This document shows, piece by piece, positions 34,814 through 43,003 of a DNA stretch of 64,000 nt. The translations under genes and the position numbers were made by a program. How positions within the stretch are numbered: the first letter of the stretch is position 1; each line of letters opens with the position of its first letter. Source of the DNA: JABDMH01 sp965223105 (GTDB taxonomy: Bacteria > Bacteroidota > Bacteroidia > Chitinophagales > Saprospiraceae); NCBI GenBank assembly GCA_965223105.1, contig OZ244987.1:5642001-5706000 (forward strand), in the 5' to 3' direction. Under the pieces are notes generated by a model. The model was not told where the DNA came from and did no database searches. It saw nothing but the letters and a program-made list of their open reading frames with translations.

Positions 34814-36445
34814 ATGCTAATTCTACAGAAAAATCCCTCCACTCCAGGATATTGTATCCTTTTGGTGCTTTTAATAACCTCCTACTGTCATGGCCAAAAA
34901 TTGTCCCAAATTGATGTGGATAAATTTGGCCAAACGATGAAGAATGGAGTACTATTCAACGAAGGCTTAGAGCGCTGCCGAAAATTTGTTGACGGCTGGC
35001 TAGCCCATGCCGATTCCTTGACGGGTTTGATTCCAAGAAACCTTCGGGAGAGTGCAGACATTTGGAACGCGAAAGATGCAGCAGCTGATAATTATCCCTT
35101 TATGGTGTTGACTGCCGCACTGACAGACAGTGCTTTATTTAACGGTCGCATGCTCACTATGCTTAAAACTGAAGAGCATCTTACCTCAAGGCTCGATCAC
35201 CTTCCCGACACCTATTCTTTTCGTAGGAGAGGTTTCGAAAGCGATTCTCTCGATCTTCCAGCAATCATTTTTGGGGCATCCGAATATATTAAAGATGGTT
35301 TGCTGCCCTTGACCGAATGGTTAGGGCAAAGCCCTTGGTCCATTCGGATGATCGCCATGCTGGATGACATCTGGCTACATGCACAATTAGAAACACCCTT
35401 TGGACACATACCCTCCAAAAACGTAGAGGTTAATGGAGAAATGTTGCAGGTGCTGTCTCGTGTTTATTGGATGACTAAAGACAACAAATACTTGGATTGG
35501 GCGATTCGGCTGGGTGATTTCTATTTATTGGGAAATAACCATCCTACCAAAGATTTCAAATCTCTTCGCCTCCGCGACCATGGCTGTGAAATAGTCTCCG
35601 GCCTTTGCGAACTGTATACTACACTTCATTTTGCCAGACCACAAAAGAAGCAAACCTACAGTGCACCCATACATCAGATGCTGGAAAGGGTACTTCAAGT
35701 CGGACGCAATGAGGATGGCTTATTTTACGATGTGGTCGATCCGCAGAATGGCAAAATCATTAATAACCGTGTAGCTGATAATTTTGGTTATACCTTAAAT
35801 GGATTTTATTCTGTTTACCAAATTGACTCCGTGCCCGCTTACAGAGAAGCTACTTTACTTGCTCTGGAGGCTCTGGCAATGGGATATCGAAACTATAAAT
35901 GGGAAGGTGAATCGTCTGATGGCTATGCCGATGCCATTGAAGGTGCCCTAAATTTATACAACCGAGATCCGTTGGCGGGTACCGCCGATTGGATCAATAC
36001 TGAAACGCAAGTCATGTGGAACAAACAGCAACCCGATGGGGTCATCGAAGGTTGGCATGGAGATGGCAATTTTGCCCGTACCACAATCATGTACTGCCTA
36101 TGGAAAAGCAAAGGAGTAACGGCCACCCACTGGAGAAGTGACTTGCAGATTGGAGGAGAGATGGAAGCAGATACTCTTTGGCTCTCCGTACAGAGTGACA
36201 GCCCATGGATTGGAAGGATTACATTTGATATTCCTAGGCACAAAAAGAATATGGGTATGCCTTACGACTGGCCCCGCATCAACCAATTTCCGGAATGGTA
36301 CACTGTTGAAGAAAACAAGGAATACGAAATACACTTTGTGGATCAAGGTCGCTCACAAACCTTTTCGGGGCATGAACTTGCCCTTGGAATTCCTATGACG
36401 GTCCAAACCAGCAGCCGTATGAAAATTTATGAGACTCAACAATGA
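34814..36445 (+). CDS. Exported (alpha/alpha)-toroid-like protein of unknown function
   Basis: A 543-residue secreted protein with a Sec signal ending at YCHGQ. The body is helix-rich with regularly spaced segments typical of (alpha/alpha)6 toroids in polysaccharide lyases and unsaturated-glucuronyl hydrolases (DSLTGLIPRNLRES, KDAAADNYPFMVLTAAL, HIPSKNVEVNGEMLQVLSRVYWMT, RVADNFGYTLNGFYSVYQ, GYADAIEGALNLYNR). The C-terminal ~120 residues are beta-rich (WLSVQSDSPWIGRITFDIPRH), like the beta-sandwich that follows the toroid in heparinase-type lyases. I cannot name the family or the catalytic residues. Its position next to a pectate lyase suggests a role in acidic-glycan breakdown. Confidence 0.6.
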   Translation: MLILQKNPSTPGYCILLVLLITSYCHGQKLSQIDVDKFGQTMKNGVLFNEGLERCRKFVDGWLAHADSLTGLIPRNLRESADIWNAKDAAADNYPFMVLTAALTDSALFNGRMLTMLKTEEHLTSRLDHLPDTYSFRRRGFESDSLDLPAIIFGASEYIKDGLLPLTEWLGQSPWSIRMIAMLDDIWLHAQLETPFGHIPSKNVEVNGEMLQVLSRVYWMTKDNKYLDWAIRLGDFYLLGNNHPTKDFKSLRLRDHGCEIVSGLCELYTTLHFARPQKKQTYSAPIHQMLERVLQVGRNEDGLFYDVVDPQNGKIINNRVADNFGYTLNGFYSVYQIDSVPAYREATLLALEALAMGYRNYKWEGESSDGYADAIEGALNLYNRDPLAGTADWINTETQVMWNKQQPDGVIEGWHGDGNFARTTIMYCLWKSKGVTATHWRSDLQIGGEMEADTLWLSVQSDSPWIGRITFDIPRHKKNMGMPYDWPRINQFPEWYTVEENKEYEIHFVDQGRSQTFSGHELALGIPMTVQTSSRMKIYETQQ

Positions 36446-36699
36446 GCAATACCATTTAACCTTACCCCAGGGATCCAATACAACAATATAAGGACTCATC
36501 ACCTTAATTATTTACTACCAAATTTCCAAAAAGAATGAACTGGATCAAACCAATGAAGGGCTAATATTCTAAAATGAATGGAAAAAAGATATTGGTCTAC
36601 AGTATGGTCGAATAATTCTAGGGTACCACTAATCCAACAGAAAAACCAGACGTTAATAAAATTATCTTTCCATCAGAAAATCTCCTGGAATTAAGAGAC

Positions 36700-37332
36700 T
36701 CAATTGTCACTCTCCGCAATGAGATCATATATCCCAGTGAGATGCTTAACGAGTAAATTCCGGTCATCGGAGTCCAGGATATTTCTAGGGAATAAGCTGC
36801 TTCCCATCCCAAGAGCGATCGCTCCCGCATCAATGAAGGACAACATATTTTCCGAATGGACACCTCCTACCGCTATTATTTTCACATCGGATAAGGGCCC
36901 CAGAATACTCTTCAGATAAGATGGGCCCAATTCGTTAGCCGGGAATAATTTTACGGCGGTAGCACCCGCATGCCAGGCTCGATAAATCTCTGTTGGTGAA
37001 AAGGCACCGGGGAAAACAGCCAGCCCGGCATCCCGGGCTTCTATTATCATCGACTCATCACATATTGGGGATACAATAAAAGAAGCTCCCACATCGATTA
37101 CCGGCTTGATCTGATTGACTTGGCAAACCGTACCAGCACCGACATTCATCTCTGGGTAGCTATTTACCAGATCCTTTATCACAGAGAGAGCACCCTCCGT
37201 ATTTAAAGTGACCTCGATAGTGCGAAATCCCACTTGATAATAGTTGGCTACCAATCCTGAAATTTCTTTGGGAGAATAATTTCGAAGAATACCAATAACT
37301 GGTACTTTCTGGAATTGTACAGAATCAAACAT
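36700..37332 (-). CDS. 2-keto-3-deoxy-6-phosphogluconate/galactonate aldolase family
   Basis: A 210-residue class I KDPG/KDPGal aldolase. The Schiff-base lysine is K128 in ATAVKLFPANELG and the general acid/base is E40 in TIEVTLNTEG; GAGTVCQ (~65-71), FIVSPICDE (~85-93), and AVGGVHSENM (~154-163) complete the TIM-barrel signature. It splits a 2-keto-3-deoxy-6-phospho-sugar acid into pyruvate and glyceraldehyde 3-phosphate. It overlaps the 3' end of the kinase gene by 8 bases. No signal peptide. KDPG versus KDPGal specificity cannot be decided from sequence, but the linked kinase is of the galactonokinase (DgoK) type. Confidence 0.9.
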   Translation of the reverse strand: MFDSVQFQKVPVIGILRNYSPKEISGLVANYYQVGFRTIEVTLNTEGALSVIKDLVNSYPEMNVGAGTVCQVNQIKPVIDVGASFIVSPICDESMIIEARDAGLAVFPGAFSPTEIYRAWHAGATAVKLFPANELGPSYLKSILGPLSDVKIIAVGGVHSENMLSFIDAGAIALGMGSSLFPRNILDSDDRNLLVKHLTGIYDLIAESDN

Positions 37333-38278
37333 CTACATTCAAAGTTTTCAATATGGTTGCATGGCCCTTAACCACAGCAGTCTGTACGTCTTCTTTCTCA
37401 ATTCTCTCTGCTTTGATTTTATGAACCTTAGCAGCTAACATATATAGTTTTGACAACGGCTCCACACCACCAATGAGAATCTTATCTGCTCGATATAACC
37501 TCGCATTCATTAATTCCTGTCCAATCAATAGACCGCTTAAATAATAATAACTATCCGTCTGTGACTGTTTATTCAGTACATCGGCAGCTCTAATTCGAAA
37601 AAGGTGGTGCAAAAGTTTACTAGACTGTGAATCCAAAACCCCCCGGCAATATTTTTGTTCCGCTGATTTATCCCATTTACCCCTCCCCACTGAATTCTTC
37701 AAAACGGTGTGCCCCCTAATGACATCAAATAATTCTCCAGTCATAAAAGTTGCGAATTGGGTCACCTTGCCTTGGTCACAAATCACATGTTTGCTATGGG
37801 TCCCGGGTAAGATGTAAATCACTTTACTTTTATCATACAAAGCATCATACAGTCCAATCATTTGCGTCTCCTCACCACGAATAACATCTGTGCCGGATGA
37901 AACCCCCGAAATGAGAAAAACTGGAGATCGAAACAACTCAGTGGATATTCTCTCGATATGAAGATCTTTACCACTGCATGAAAACGGCAACGTAGCATAG
38001 GGTAAGGTCTTTAAGCCAATGCTTGATGAGGCCATACCCGAAATCAAAATCGGTGACCCAACTGGCAAAGATGGAAGGGATTCATAGATCTTTTTCTGCA
38101 GAAAAGCCAGAAAGAAATTCTCCCGTAACGCCTTGACTTGCTGCCATTGGGTGTACAAATTTTTTATGCCGTCATCAGAGGAATAACTGTGCAGGACTTT
38201 CAACTCCTCACGCTCAACAAGATGCATCCTGAATCGCGAGGTGCCCCAATCAATGCTGATGAACTGGATTGGTTCCAC
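37325..38278 (-). CDS. dgoK: 2-dehydro-3-deoxygalactonokinase (DgoK family)
   Basis: A 317-residue ASKHA-fold sugar-acid kinase of the DgoK family. SIDWGTSRFRMHLV (~8-21) is the phosphate-1 loop, ILPGTHSKHVICDQGKV (~155-171) the conserved middle motif and FMTGELFDVIRGHTVL (~177-192) the DgoK hallmark; ILIGGVEPLSKLY (~267-279) is the adenosine loop. It phosphorylates 2-keto-3-deoxygalactonate (or a close isomer) at C6 for the aldolase encoded next. Galactonate, galacturonate and deaminated amino-sugar acids could all feed such a step, so it links the pectinase and the DgaE-like block (inferred). Confidence 0.9.
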   Translation of the reverse strand: MEPIQFISIDWGTSRFRMHLVEREELKVLHSYSSDDGIKNLYTQWQQVKALRENFFLAFLQKKIYESLPSLPVGSPILISGMASSSIGLKTLPYATLPFSCSGKDLHIERISTELFRSPVFLISGVSSGTDVIRGEETQMIGLYDALYDKSKVIYILPGTHSKHVICDQGKVTQFATFMTGELFDVIRGHTVLKNSVGRGKWDKSAEQKYCRGVLDSQSSKLLHHLFRIRAADVLNKQSQTDSYYYLSGLLIGQELMNARLYRADKILIGGVEPLSKLYMLAAKVHKIKAERIEKEDVQTAVVKGHATILKTLNVDV

Positions 38279-38351
38279 CCCTCTAAGGTCAGCATTTTAT
38301 TTGTATCCATGGTATCGTAGGTCGCTCTAGGTACCAAACACTAGGCTGGGA

Positions 38352-39218
38352 TTACTTTTTACCTACAATGAGTGCATGTCCCCCAGCTGCAATAGACACA
38401 CTTTGCGTAGCGAGATGAATACTGGTTCTCATAATTTCTTTAAACAAGTCAGGATCACTTTGCTTTATCTCCAATACATCTTCCTCCCTTTGATGCATAA
38501 ATGATCGGGTAGAATACAATTGGATCTCCTTCATCCCTAAATCTCTCCAAAAGGAGGTAAAATCCTCAACCCGGGGAAAATAACCCTCTTGAAAGCCCGA
38601 AGAAGAGCAATTACGAAAAACCCCCTTAGAAACGACCTGTTCAAAACAGGCTGCATCGACCTGCGATGGGGCTTTCGCCGCTCGATGAATGATCCCTGAA
38701 AGTGCTGAAAAATATGGAATGAAACCAATAAAAATCGTTCCACCGATTTTACATGTCCGGAAAATCTCTTGACCAGCTTTCAATCTGTCTTCTTCATGAA
38801 TCAAATGGTAAAAAGGACCATTACAAAATACAGAATCAAAAGTGCTGGAAGGAAAATCATGGAGATTGATGGCGTTTCCAACATAGACTTCCAAGAGGTC
38901 CTTGCGATAAAAATCTGACAATTTATCCTTGGCCGTGTCGATGAGTGATTGGGAGATATCTACCAACGTCACTCGATGGCCAAGCTGTAGAAACTCCTTA
39001 GCATATCGCCCTGGTCCCGAGCCCAGATCCAGCATGTGACCTGGTGCCTGAACTGTAGAAGCCACCAGATTGACAATCATCTCTTTCTCTAAATAACCGG
39101 CGGCAGAATCCAACCTTGACCATTCATCAAAATGCCGGTAATAATCTTTAATTCGCTGAAAACTTGGTGATTCCCCTTGACTCACTACTTGATCTTTTGA
39201 TGTCGAATCAATCATCAA
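38352..39218 (-). CDS. SAM-dependent methyltransferase (class I)
   Basis: A 288-residue Rossmann-fold methyltransferase. Motif I is MLDLGSGPGRYAKEFLQLGH (~58-77), motif II ends in VTLVDISQ (~79-86), and DSVFCNGPFYHL (~122-133) is motif IV. A C-terminal extension (~170-288) contains FEQVVSKGVFRNCSSSGFQEGYF, typical of small-molecule methyltransferases. Substrate unknown. It is a separate unit just upstream of dgoK on the same strand (73 bases), and its link to sugar catabolism is uncertain. Confidence 0.8.
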   Translation of the reverse strand: MMIDSTSKDQVVSQGESPSFQRIKDYYRHFDEWSRLDSAAGYLEKEMIVNLVASTVQAPGHMLDLGSGPGRYAKEFLQLGHRVTLVDISQSLIDTAKDKLSDFYRKDLLEVYVGNAINLHDFPSSTFDSVFCNGPFYHLIHEEDRLKAGQEIFRTCKIGGTIFIGFIPYFSALSGIIHRAAKAPSQVDAACFEQVVSKGVFRNCSSSGFQEGYFPRVEDFTSFWRDLGMKEIQLYSTRSFMHQREEDVLEIKQSDPDLFKEIMRTSIHLATQSVSIAAGGHALIVGKK

Positions 39219-39418
39219 TTAGACGCACGCCTGTAGAAAGCGTTACAGATGTCAATTGTGGCAAACAGCATGAAGAGGCAGGAATGTTCTTTCAGTTATA
39301 TAAATGTAAGCTTGAGAGGGGAGCCAACATTGATTCGGCCGGATCTTAGCATTCATTCCATGATTTCTCAAATGACCAGATCATGGTAACTTAGGGATCG
39401 AACGAGTAACTTCACACC

Positions 39419-40243
39419 ATGAATCCACGATCATTGCATGGTCTCCAGCCAGATACTTACCTCCATCCACTCGAGCAAAAAGCACTGGATAGATTGCAAA
39501 AAACAAAAGGCTTGTCCCTGCTGGTCAGTAAATTTCACGAAATCGGCCTTGAACACAATATGCAATGGCAATATCGGTCAAACAGCATCAAAGCAACAGA
39601 CCGAAATTTCACCCATTTGATCTATCTTCTGGAAAAGGCCATGGATATATTACAATTTCGGCAAGTTGTGGAGTTGTACATTGAGCGTTCGGATCAACTC
39701 GAGGGGTTAAGCATTGGTACGGAAACGCCAATGATCATTATCTCTTCCCATGCCGTAGATACTTTAAATCAACAAGAACTCTTATTTGTACTGGGACGGG
39801 AGGTGGGCCACCTCGCCCATCAACATACGCTCTATAAAGAGATTGGGTTGATCTTCCCCGATTTAATTGAGGCATTTTCAGTAGTCACATTGGGAATCAG
39901 CTCTTTGGTCTCTACAGGCCTCAGGTATGCCTTACACCATTGGGACAGAATGTCGGAACTCACCGCTGACCGGGGAGGTATGTTGGCCTGCCAGGATCCA
40001 AACACCTGCCTGATTTTTTTCGGCAAACTTGCTGGCTGGCCTCCATCGCAATGGTCCAATTTTAAGAGCGTCTCCTTTGAGGAACAAGTCGAGCATTATG
40101 ATCGGGGTAAAGAAGGCACCTACGACAAAGTGATCAGTTACCTGCTGGGCCGCAATAGTTGGGCCATAGCGCGAGCAAAGGAATTGAGTCAATGGCAGCA
40201 GGAAGGTTCTTACACAGATATTATCCAAGGGCACCCAGGGTAA
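39419..40243 (+). CDS. M48-like (Ste24/HtpX-type) protein with altered zinc motif
   Basis: A 274-residue member of the soluble M48 metallopeptidase group (PF01435-like). The region that should read HExxH reads R127-E128-V-G-H131 in LGREVGHLAHQH; the codon at 39797-39799 is CGG (Arg), so the first zinc-binding His is missing. The rest of the site is present: H131, and E180 plus D184 in SELTADRGGM, the usual third ligand block. Weakly hydrophobic helices at ~148-170 flank it. Either this is an inactive (pseudoprotease) member with a binding role or one of the neighbouring histidines (H134, H136) substitutes. It has no signal peptide. It precedes the XRE-recQ pair on the same strand. Confidence 0.75.
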   Translation: MNPRSLHGLQPDTYLHPLEQKALDRLQKTKGLSLLVSKFHEIGLEHNMQWQYRSNSIKATDRNFTHLIYLLEKAMDILQFRQVVELYIERSDQLEGLSIGTETPMIIISSHAVDTLNQQELLFVLGREVGHLAHQHTLYKEIGLIFPDLIEAFSVVTLGISSLVSTGLRYALHHWDRMSELTADRGGMLACQDPNTCLIFFGKLAGWPPSQWSNFKSVSFEEQVEHYDRGKEGTYDKVISYLLGRNSWAIARAKELSQWQQEGSYTDIIQGHPG

Positions 40244-40339
40244 ACCTGGACTCCTCTGATAAATGGTGTATACCTGGAATTTTCTTTCTTCAATGCAAAA
40301 GAATATAAATCTTGACTACAAGTATTCATTAGAAAAAGT

Positions 40340-40366
40340 TATATTTGACAGAATTTGACAAGTCAA
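40340..40366 (+). promoter_or_regulatory. Putative promoter -7 box and operator upstream of the XRE gene
   Basis: TATATTTG at 40340-40347 matches the Bacteroidota -7 consensus TAnnTTTG exactly; the nearest upstream TTG (40312-40314) is 25 bases away, longer than usual. TTTGACA occurs twice, 10 bases apart (40344 and 40354), and the second begins a TTGAC-AA-GTCAA palindrome at 40355-40366, 11 bases before the ATG. A palindrome at that place fits autorepression by the XRE protein. Seen directly; the function is inferred. Confidence 0.45.
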
Positions 40367-40376
40367 CTTATGCCAA

Positions 40377-40685
40377 ATGAAAAAACTGGGCAGCTATCTT
40401 AGGGAACAACGGAGAAGAAGGGGCCTGCTGCTCCGTGAAGTCGCATCCCATTTGGGGCTTGATACTCCCCTGCTAAGCAAGATTGAAAGAGGTCAACGTA
40501 CTTTGAAAAGAGATAAACTGCCAACCATCGCACAATTATTTCAAGTCAATGTAGATGTACTATCAACCCTGTGGCTTGCCGACCGCGTATATGAAACGCT
40601 AAAGGATGAACCCCTTGGCCCTGAGGCACTGAGGCTTGCTGAGGAAGAAATGATCTACCACCGGGATCCTAAGACCAACAAATAG
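40377..40685 (+). CDS. XRE-family helix-turn-helix regulator
   Basis: A 102-residue DNA-binding protein. Residues ~2-60 form a Cro/C1-type HTH: LGSYLREQRRRRGLLLREVA, LGLDTPLLSKIERGQR, then LPTIAQLFQV. The C-terminal ~40 residues are acidic and helical (PLGPEALRLAEEEM). It ends three bases before the recQ start, so the two genes are surely co-transcribed. Relatives in Bacteroidota are often found beside DNA-modification or repair genes. A candidate operator is noted upstream at 40355-40366. Confidence 0.85.
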   Translation: MKKLGSYLREQRRRRGLLLREVASHLGLDTPLLSKIERGQRTLKRDKLPTIAQLFQVNVDVLSTLWLADRVYETLKDEPLGPEALRLAEEEMIYHRDPKTNK

Positions 40686-40688
40686 CCT

Positions 40689-42830
40689 ATGAGTCAGATG
40701 TCAACCAGTGGGATCGACTTGATCCAAGGGGTCCTTGAGTCTACTTTTGGCTACAAGGAGTTTCGTGATGATCAAAGGGAGGTCATCCAATGTGCTTTGG
40801 ACAAACAAGATACGTTAGTTATCATGCCCACCGGAGGAGGCAAATCCCTTTGTTACCAGATTCCGGCTTTGGTTCAGAATGGACTGACCTTGGTGATTTC
40901 TCCTCTCATAGCCCTGATGGCAGACCAGGTGCAAGCTTTGAAAACAAACGGTATTGAAGCAGAATTTGTCAATAGTACTATGGACTCTACGGCCAAGAGA
41001 GCAGTTTTTGAAAAGATGGAAGCCGGGCAGCTACAGCTCCTCTACATCTCGCCAGAAAAAGCTTTGAGCCCGGCCTTTCTCAACTACATTAGCCAAAAGG
41101 AAATCAACCTGATCGCCATTGATGAAGCCCATTGTGTTTCGATTTGGGGCAACGATTTTCGACCGGAATATGCCCGGCTCTCAAAATTGATCAGCAAATT
41201 GCCGGATGTGCCCATTATGGCATTAACGGCAACAGCTGACAAAGCCACCCAGACTGACATCAGCACACAGTTGGGCTTGCGACAACCGAGAAAATTCATC
41301 TCCAGTTTTGAGCGTAAGAATATCTATGTACAAGTTTTGCCGGGACAATCCCGGTTGAAGCAGATTTATGACTTTCTCAGTTCACAATACGGAAGGGCAG
41401 GAATCATCTATTGCCTCAGTCGTAAGAGCACCGAAGATTTGGCCACTAAGCTTCGATCCGCTGGTTACCAGGCTGCTCATTATCATGCGGAAATTCCACG
41501 TGAAGAGAAAAAAAGAGTTCAGCATGCCTTTCAGAATGACGAGATTCAGATCATCTGTGCCACCATTGCCTTTGGTATGGGTATCGACAAATCCAATATC
41601 CGGTGGATCATCCACTATAATATGCCCAAAAATATCGAAAGCTACTATCAAGAAATCGGACGAGCAGGTCGCGACGGGGCCAGAGCTGATGCTCTGCTAT
41701 TCTTTAGCTATCGCGATGTGAGTATTTTCCGACGTTTTATTGATGAAAGTGACGCCATTGCGACATTCCAAACCGTTCAACATGCGAAATTAGACCGGAT
41801 CTGGGAATTTACTCAGGCCAGCAATTGCCGAACCAACCTTGTCCTGAACTACTTTGGAGAATACCGCCAAGAAGGTTGTGGTCACTGTGACAATTGTCTT
41901 GATCCTCCGCAGAGTTTTGATGGTACAGAGCTGGCCAAGAAAGCACTTATGGTGTGTCATGATGCCGGTGAAAAACTTGGTCTTCATTTACTAATTGATG
42001 TATTACGGGCATCAGGTCGCAAGGAAATCTTTTACGAAAACCTGCATCAGTTGAAAACTTATGGTATCGGAAGAGATCTACCAAGAATGGATTGGCAAAA
42101 TATCATTATCCAGCTGATCAATCAAGGTCTGCTAGAAATCGATTATACGCAAAAGTCAACCTTGAAACTAACCTCCCTATCACAAAGTGTTTTACATGGA
42201 GAAGGCCTTGTCCACTTAACAAGGAGAAACCAACCTCAGTCAAAAAACTATGCGGTCAAGGTCTCTGCCAAAGAAAGATTTCGAAAAGCCTATTTACAAA
42301 CGCTTACACAGTTAAGAAAGCAAATCGCCGAACGAGAAGGAGTGCCGCCTTATATGTTGCTATCTGATAAGGTCTTGGAGGAAATATTTGAGAATAAGCC
42401 AGTGACTGTGGATGACCTCTTGGAAATACCTGGCTTTGGTGAACATAAATGGAGGAAATATGGTCGCATTCTCATTGAAAATATTCAAAGCTTTATTCTC
42501 AGCCAAGAGATCCTCAAGTCCGTTAAGGGCAAATCACCGCTCCAGTCTCTACAGCTCTGGCGGGAAGGTCATACTCCAGAGGAGATCGCTGAGCAAAGAA
42601 ACATTCAGCCACAGACAGTCTATACTCATCTGGCAAAAATGTATGAAGGTGGTGAAGCAGTTGATCTTGCCCAGTATCTGACAACCAGTGAAATAGAAGA
42701 AATAAAGATCGCCTGGGAAAAAGCTGAATATTCTGACCAGCTGACCCAGATCAGTCAATATCTGCCCCATGAGCAGCCTCTCTTCAAAATACGACTGGCA
42801 TTAGCTCTCTTTTCGAAGGAGAAGGCCTAA
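40689..42830 (+). CDS. recQ: RecQ-type ATP-dependent DNA helicase
   Basis: A 713-residue superfamily 2 helicase that unwinds DNA 3' to 5' in recombination and repair. Walker A is MPTGGGKSLCYQ with K52; Walker B is DEAH (145-148), followed by CVSIWGNDFRPEYARL, the aromatic-rich loop; motif VI is YQEIGRAGRDG (~319-329). A zinc site is formed by Cys in NCRTN and GCGHCDNC (~376-404). The RQC winged helix follows, then an HRDC domain (~525-605, REGVPPYMLLSDKVLEEI ... IPGFGEHKWRKYG) and a C-terminal helix-turn-helix-like tail (REGHTPEEIAEQRNIQPQTV, ~640-659), as in other Bacteroidota RecQ proteins. The ATG at 40689 follows the XRE stop by three bases. Confidence 0.9.
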   Translation: MSQMSTSGIDLIQGVLESTFGYKEFRDDQREVIQCALDKQDTLVIMPTGGGKSLCYQIPALVQNGLTLVISPLIALMADQVQALKTNGIEAEFVNSTMDSTAKRAVFEKMEAGQLQLLYISPEKALSPAFLNYISQKEINLIAIDEAHCVSIWGNDFRPEYARLSKLISKLPDVPIMALTATADKATQTDISTQLGLRQPRKFISSFERKNIYVQVLPGQSRLKQIYDFLSSQYGRAGIIYCLSRKSTEDLATKLRSAGYQAAHYHAEIPREEKKRVQHAFQNDEIQIICATIAFGMGIDKSNIRWIIHYNMPKNIESYYQEIGRAGRDGARADALLFFSYRDVSIFRRFIDESDAIATFQTVQHAKLDRIWEFTQASNCRTNLVLNYFGEYRQEGCGHCDNCLDPPQSFDGTELAKKALMVCHDAGEKLGLHLLIDVLRASGRKEIFYENLHQLKTYGIGRDLPRMDWQNIIIQLINQGLLEIDYTQKSTLKLTSLSQSVLHGEGLVHLTRRNQPQSKNYAVKVSAKERFRKAYLQTLTQLRKQIAEREGVPPYMLLSDKVLEEIFENKPVTVDDLLEIPGFGEHKWRKYGRILIENIQSFILSQEILKSVKGKSPLQSLQLWREGHTPEEIAEQRNIQPQTVYTHLAKMYEGGEAVDLAQYLTTSEIEEIKIAWEKAEYSDQLTQISQYLPHEQPLFKIRLALALFSKEKA

Positions 42831-43003
42831 CGCTGATCCGCTCGCTGATTCTTCTTGCCTGTCTGCCGAAGCTACAAAGCACCCCACCCACACGATTGAC
42901 CAAAATCCTCCATATAGCAGGGCTATTTTCTGTGCTTTAGCTCGTCAACAATCAAAATAAAATCGCGATTCAAATCGAGCCATTCAACAGCCTCCGGAAT
43001 CAA

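Noticed and set aside
41137..41169. RecQ aromatic loop reads SIWGND instead of the textbook SQWGHD
   Set aside because: From memory, this variation is common in Bacteroidota RecQ proteins, so it is not treated as unusual.
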